Shown here piece after piece: positions 23,413 to 26,701 of a DNA stretch of 26,701 bases. Location: the NCBI GenBank assembly GCA_937923325.1, contig CAKZUQ010000002.1, positions 1 to 26,701 of the forward strand, in the 5' to 3' direction. The stretch's first letter is position 1; every line of letters starts with the position of its first letter. The translations under genes and the position numbers were made by a program. Source of the DNA: an uncultured Bacteriovoracaceae bacterium (lineage in GTDB: Bacteria > Bdellovibrionota > Bacteriovoracia > Bacteriovoracales > Bacteriovoracaceae). The notes under the pieces are model-generated. The model saw only the letters and a list, made by a program, of their open reading frames with translations, was not told the DNA's origin and did not search any database.

Positions 23413-24510
23413 ATGGGAATTCTCAAGGGGATACTAGATATGGCAAAGGCCAAGAAAAAAGTTGCTAAGAAAGCAGCAAAAAAAGTAGCTAAGAAAACAG
23501 CTAAGAAAGTAACTAAAAAAGCACCTGCTAAAAAAGTAGCGAAAAAAGTAGCTAAGAAAAAAGTAGCAAAAAAAGTAGCTAAGAAAAAAGTAACTAAAAA
23601 AGTAGCGAAAAAAACTGCAAAAAAAGTAACTAAGAAAGCAGCAAAAAAAGTTGCTAAAAAAGTTGCAAAAAAAGTTGCTAAAAAAGTAACTAAAAAAGTA
23701 GCTAAAAAAGTTGCTAAAAAAGTTGCAAAAAAAGTTGCTAAAAAAGTAACTAAAAAAGTAGCTAAAAAAGTAGCTAAAAAAGTAGCTAAAAAAGTAGCTA
23801 AGAAAGTAGCTAAGAAAGTAGCAAAAAAGGCTCCTGTGAAAAAAGTTGTAGCTAAAAAAGAGCCAGCTAAAAAAGTAGTAGTTAAAAAAGAGCCAGCTAA
23901 AAAAGTAGAAGCTAAAAAAACTCCAGCTAAAAAAGAAGTAAAAGAGACAAAAGCTAAAAAGGTTGAAGATAAACAAGAAGAAAAACCTTTACTAGAAGAA
24001 AAGAAAGTTACGAAAAAGGCTTCTAAAAAAGATATTGAAGAAGTAGAAATCAAAGTGCAGGATGAAATTATAAATCTAGGTGAAAACTTTTCATGGCAAG
24101 ATATTGCTGGAGCAATTGCAACTTTAGACTTTTTTGTAGATCATAGATCTGATGAGTGTGCTGAAAAAGGATGTGAAAACATTAGAGCAACTCAACAATA
24201 CTGTAGGCTTCACTATATTGCTAATTGGTACGATATTAAAAGAAAAAGAGAAATCTTAAAAGAGGGAAGACTTCAGGAATTTATTGAAGAGTTAATTTCT
24301 AAATATCCTACAAATTATATCGAAGCTATTGTTGACGATCTTTCAGATGAAAAAGATTTTTATAAAGCTTTAGGTGAATTAAATATCTCAAGTGATTCAG
24401 AAATTGAAGAAGAAGACTTTGACTCAAATTCTGATGACGATGAAGATGATGACATCAATGTTGAAGCTAGAAACTATGTATCTCAGCCTAGGTTTGATGA
24501 CGATAACTAA
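23413..24510 (+). CDS. Histone-H1-like lysine-rich protein with C-terminal Cys/His domain
   Basis: 365 residues in three parts. About 10-190 is almost wholly Lys, Ala, Val and Thr in AKKV/AKKA-type repeats, like bacterial histone-H1-like DNA-compacting proteins. About 215-300 is a folded domain (SWQDIAGAIATLDFFVDHR) with C249-x4-C254-x9-C264-x2-H267 (CAEKGCENIRATQQYCRLH), a likely zinc site. 335-365 is strongly acidic (SDDDEDDD). Opposite charges at the two ends suggest self-regulation or a bridging role (inference). Start choice is open: ATG 23413 has AGGA 7 nt before it, while ATG 23440 (MAKAKKKVAKK, the usual look of such proteins) has AAGGGG 9 nt before it. It lies 60 nt after the acyl-CoA dehydrogenase gene. 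Confidence 0.85.
   Translation: MGILKGILDMAKAKKKVAKKAAKKVAKKTAKKVTKKAPAKKVAKKVAKKKVAKKVAKKKVTKKVAKKTAKKVTKKAAKKVAKKVAKKVAKKVTKKVAKKVAKKVAKKVAKKVTKKVAKKVAKKVAKKVAKKVAKKVAKKAPVKKVVAKKEPAKKVVVKKEPAKKVEAKKTPAKKEVKETKAKKVEDKQEEKPLLEEKKVTKKASKKDIEEVEIKVQDEIINLGENFSWQDIAGAIATLDFFVDHRSDECAEKGCENIRATQQYCRLHYIANWYDIKRKREILKEGRLQEFIEELISKYPTNYIEAIVDDLSDEKDFYKALGELNISSDSEIEEEDFDSNSDDDEDDDINVEARNYVSQPRFDDDN
23449..23830 (+). repeat. Degenerate 12-bp tandem repeats encoding AKKV units
   Basis: The unit is about GTAGCTAAAAAA, repeated with variation across the lysine-rich region. A larger 60-bp block, 23641-23700, recurs as 23701-23760 with a single difference (third base), followed by near-perfect 12-bp copies at 23752-23800. 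Confidence 0.9.
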
Positions 24511-24519
24511 GAGTAAAAA

Positions 24520-24564
24520 CTTCTTCGAAAGACAATGCTAATTATGCTTCACCTTTCAAAGAAG
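24520..24564 (+). other. Imperfect stem-loop in the 3' region of the histone-like gene
   Basis: CTTCTTCGAAAG (24520-24531) can pair with CTTTCAAAGAAG (24553-24564) with one mismatch, loop 21 nt, ten bases after the stop codon. It may protect the mRNA 3' end; the real terminator is 59 nt further on. Confidence 0.4.
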
Positions 24565-24622
24565 AAGAATCCGAGTAAGCCGAGGATTTAAAAACAAAAG
24601 ACTTTTTAAACACAAATTATAG

Positions 24623-24649
24623 AGCCCCTTTTTATTAAGGGGCTTTTTT
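24623..24649 (+). terminator. Rho-independent terminator after the histone-like gene
   Basis: AGCCCCTT (24623-24630), loop TTTATT, AAGGGGCT (24637-24644), T-run 24644-24649. It ends the hbd-to-histone transcription unit. Confidence 0.92.
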
Positions 24650-24651
24650 AT

Positions 24652-24680
24652 TTGAATAAAAATCGATTGCCTTGTATCTT
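24652..24680 (+). promoter_or_regulatory. Promoter of the GNAT gene, probably leaderless
   Basis: TTGAAT (24652-24657), exactly 17 bp, TATCTT (24675-24680), then six bases to the ATG at 24687. It begins 2 nt after the preceding terminator's T-run. There is no Shine-Dalgarno upstream of the ATG. Confidence 0.5.
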
Positions 24681-24686
24681 TTATAT

Positions 24687-25241
24687 ATGAAGGAAATAAA
24701 TATCGATAAAGAGCTTAAATTAATCCCACTACAACTTGGTTATGCACAAGAGCTATTTGATCTTATAGATAAGAATAGGTCATATCTAAGAAAGTTTATG
24801 GGCTGGCTAGATTTAACCCAGGGATCAAAAGACACAGAATTCTTTATAAATGACGATATTAAAAAACGTGAATCAGGAACTGTCGCTTATGGAATTTTTT
24901 ATAAATCTACACTAGTTGGAGTAATTAGTTATAACAACTTTAATAAGTCTAATAAAAGAACTGAAATAGGTTATTGGGTTTCAAAAGATCTTCAAGGTAG
25001 AGGTATTATTACTAGGTCAGTAAGTGCTTTAGTTGAACATGGGTTTAACAATCTTGACTTAAATCGAATACAAATATGCTGCGCGACTGCAAATATTCCA
25101 TCTCAAAAAATTCCTGAACGTCTTGGATTTTTAAGAGAAGGAATTTGTAGAAAAGCAGAAGTTCTCTATGGTGATACTGTTGATCATTTTATTTATTCTT
25201 TAATTAGAGAAGAGTATGAAAAAATGGAGAGCTTGGTTTAA
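24687..25241 (+). CDS. GNAT acetyltransferase, RimL/RimJ type
   Basis: 184 residues from the ATG at 24687. LIPLQLGYAQELFDLIDKNR, LRKFMGWLD and the acetyl-CoA loop SKDLQGRGIITRSV (Gln103-Gly106) followed by NRIQICCATANIPSQKIPERLGF define the RimJ/RimL group, which acetylates ribosomal protein N-termini or small amines. Which substrate applies here is unknown. A TTG at 24672 keeps the frame open, but it lies upstream of the -10 box, so the ATG is preferred. The gene converges on the following unknown gene; the stop codons overlap by 4 bp (25238-25241). Confidence 0.9.
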   Translation: MKEINIDKELKLIPLQLGYAQELFDLIDKNRSYLRKFMGWLDLTQGSKDTEFFINDDIKKRESGTVAYGIFYKSTLVGVISYNNFNKSNKRTEIGYWVSKDLQGRGIITRSVSALVEHGFNNLDLNRIQICCATANIPSQKIPERLGFLREGICRKAEVLYGDTVDHFIYSLIREEYEKMESLV

Positions 25242-25699
25242 ATCAGCTCACCTTTTTTTAAGATCTCTTCTGCTTGAAGAGTAAGGCCTATATTTTCTCT
25301 TGTGATTTTATAATGAAAGTCTGAGCCATCCATTGTGTTTTCAGTCCAATTTGGAACAAATTCATTCCAGTCTTCTACTGAAAAAATATCATCATAGATA
25401 TGACCTACTAAAGTCACAACTTGATCTAGAGCATTTTTCATCTTCTTGCTATCACTGATAATATCGTGTGAGATAAATACTGAAATAGGAGACATATAGT
25501 GGTCGTCGTGATGAATATATGAAACAACAACAACAAATTCTTTATCGTATATTTGACCATAAACATCAAAGAACCTGTGATCCTTTTCAGTTTGTTTAAA
25601 GTAAGTTTCAGTTAAAAGGCCTACAAATGACTCTACCCACTCTTCTGGTAACGCGTTGCCCGTAGAAATTAAACTCTCTTCATAGCGTCCTAGTATCAT
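25238..25699 (-). CDS. Conserved-looking cytoplasmic protein of unknown function
   Basis: 153 residues, no signal peptide, acidic. Contains DHRFFDVYGQIYDKEFVVVV, SYIHHDDHYMSPISVFISHD and SVEDWNEFVPNWTENTMDGSD; the mixture of beta-strand and helix suggests a small alpha/beta domain. HHDDHY is a striking His/Asp cluster but not a known catalytic signature. A strong SD (AAGGAG) lies 6 nt before the ATG, so it is expressed as a normal gene. It is divergent from the thiolase gene (184-bp gap) and overlaps the GNAT gene by 4 bp at the 3' end. Function not recognised. Confidence 0.8.
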   Translation of the reverse strand: MILGRYEESLISTGNALPEEWVESFVGLLTETYFKQTEKDHRFFDVYGQIYDKEFVVVVSYIHHDDHYMSPISVFISHDIISDSKKMKNALDQVVTLVGHIYDDIFSVEDWNEFVPNWTENTMDGSDFHYKITRENIGLTLQAEEILKKGELI

Positions 25700-25883
25700 T
25701 TTATCTCCTTACTGAATTATTATACTCGTCTTTATAGATTAAGATGGGCAAATTATCAGAGTTGTCGAGGTAAAACAAGTCCTTAAGAAGCATTAAGACG
25801 TGAAAAATCGTGTCTTTCCCTGTAGATATATGTGAAGAAAAACTCTAAAATTTAAATGTTTATAGAAATTAAAAGGAAGAATT

Positions 25884-26701
25884 ATGTCAGTTTACATCTT
25901 AGGTGGATCAAGAACTCCACAAGGCTCATTTTTAGGAAGTTTATCATCAGTAGTTGCCCCGAAACTAGGAGCAGTTGCAATTGAAGGAGCTATTGAAAAA
26001 GCTGGAATTAAAAAAGATCAAGTTGATGAAGTATTCATGGGAAATGTTGTTCAAGCTGGTGTAGGTCAAGCTCCTGCTAGGCAAGCAACTATTTTTGCTG
26101 GACTTGGTCATAATGTTCCGGCCACGACAATTAATAAAGTATGTGGTTCAGGGCTTCAAACAATAATCTTAGGAGCTAGAACTATTGAAACTGGTGAGAA
26201 TAAAGTTGTTATTGCTGGTGGAATGGAGAATATGTCTTTAGCGCCACATTTACTTCCAAATTCAAGAAGTGGATATAAGTTTGGAGATTCAAAAATGACA
26301 GACTCTATGGCCTATGACGGTTTACGTGATGTTTATACTGATCGTCCAATGGGCAATTGTGCTGAAGAGTGTACAAGAAAATTTGAAATGTCACGAGAAG
26401 AGCAAGATGCCTTTTCAATTGAATCATTTAAAAGAGCACAAAAAGCTCAAGCAGAGGGAGTTTTTGCTTCTGAGATTTCAGCTGTGACGATTAAAGGTAG
26501 AAGAGGAGATACTGTTGTTGACTCGGATGAAGGGCCTGGAAAAGTTAAGTTTGAAAAAGTACCAACTCTAAGACCAGCTTTTGAAAAAGATGGAACAATT
26601 ACTGCGGCCAATGCTTCAACTATTAATGATGGTGCAGCTGCAGTTGTTCTAGTTGGTGCTGATTACAAAGATCAAGCAAAATTTAAAATTCACTCTTGGG
26701 C
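25884..26701 (+). CDS. Acetyl-CoA acetyltransferase (thiolase), 3' end outside window
   Basis: The first 272 codons of a thiolase (whole enzyme usually about 390). It condenses two acetyl-CoA to acetoacetyl-CoA or cleaves it. MSVYILGGSRTPQGSFLGSL is the standard start; NKVCGSGLQ carries the acyl-accepting Cys87; AGGMENMSLAPHLLP, DRPMGNCAEE and TAANASTINDGAAAVVLV are thiolase-superfamily blocks of the biosynthetic (ThlA/AtoB/PhaA) type. AAAGGAAGA lies about 5 nt before the ATG. Upstream 25700-25883 has short inverted repeats but no promoter I can defend. It supplies acetoacetyl-CoA to the Hbd-Crt-acyl-CoA dehydrogenase set 2.5 kb away. Confidence 0.96.
   Translation, partial: MSVYILGGSRTPQGSFLGSLSSVVAPKLGAVAIEGAIEKAGIKKDQVDEVFMGNVVQAGVGQAPARQATIFAGLGHNVPATTINKVCGSGLQTIILGARTIETGENKVVIAGGMENMSLAPHLLPNSRSGYKFGDSKMTDSMAYDGLRDVYTDRPMGNCAEECTRKFEMSREEQDAFSIESFKRAQKAQAEGVFASEISAVTIKGRRGDTVVDSDEGPGKVKFEKVPTLRPAFEKDGTITAANASTINDGAAAVVLVGADYKDQAKFKIHSW

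Noticed and set aside
23449..23830. Possible CRISPR-like array
   Set aside because: Short tandem coding repeats without spacers, fully explained by the AKKV protein repeats.
23346..24053. Long minus-strand frames (235 and 180 codons) opposite the histone-like gene, rich in Phe, Ala, Thr and Leu
   Set aside because: They are the mirror of the AAAAAA-rich AKKV repeat; low-complexity translation, no SD, and the plus-strand protein has a folded C-terminal domain and a proper terminator.

Overview
The window is AT-rich (roughly one third G+C by eye) bacterial chromosome with no phage, transposon, CRISPR or tRNA signal. The gene mix suggests a Gram-negative predatory-type bacterium of the Bdellovibrionota, most likely the Bacteriovorax/Halobacteriovorax side. 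The pointers are many small secreted and lipidated proteins, a lysine-rich histone-H1-like protein with repeated AKKV units, secreted transglutaminases of the oomycete/Vibrio type, and a butyryl-CoA-style fatty-acid gene set. The assignment is inferred from gene content, not from a marker gene.

Layout. 1-3.9 kb: tail of an unknown gene, a small secreted four-cysteine protein, a DUF3095 (cyclase-like) protein behind a sigma-28-like promoter, a free methionine-R-sulfoxide reductase on the opposite strand, an unknown secreted protein, and a 38-codon minus-strand ORF with its own terminator. 3.9-8.0 kb: a TetR repressor divergent from a three-gene operon (SDR reductase, metallo-beta-lactamase-fold lipoprotein, Bcr/CflA-type MFS efflux pump). 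The intergenic region holds two mirror-image operators. 8.1-9.6 kb: beta-carbonic anhydrase and an RlmM/FtsJ-like RNA 2'-O-methyltransferase.

9.8-16.5 kb is the accessory heart of the window. It encodes a metzincin-like lipoprotein, transglutaminase A, a clostripain-type (C11) cysteine peptidase two bases behind it, the paralogous transglutaminase B, and a GMC/cholesterol-oxidase-like flavoenzyme with a ferredoxin-like cysteine cluster. Four of the five have export signals, so this looks like a secreted protein-modifying set, perhaps used in predation. 16.5-19.9 kb is one 1130-residue orphan lipoprotein converging on it.

20.0-26.7 kb is central metabolism: rpsT; a tight hbd-crt-acyl-CoA dehydrogenase operon; the histone-like gene; a RimL-type acetyltransferase; an unknown protein; and the start of an acetyl-CoA acetyltransferase. 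Thiolase, Hbd, crotonase and acyl-CoA dehydrogenase together make one complete acetyl-CoA to butyryl-CoA (or reverse beta-oxidation) cycle.

Two window-wide patterns stand out. Several genes lack a Shine-Dalgarno and have a -10-like hexamer ending 5-6 nt before the ATG, which suggests leaderless mRNAs. Three convergent gene pairs abut or overlap with no terminator between them. No gene-free stretch exceeds 300 bases; the longest are 20286-20527, 141-357 and 2426-2638.
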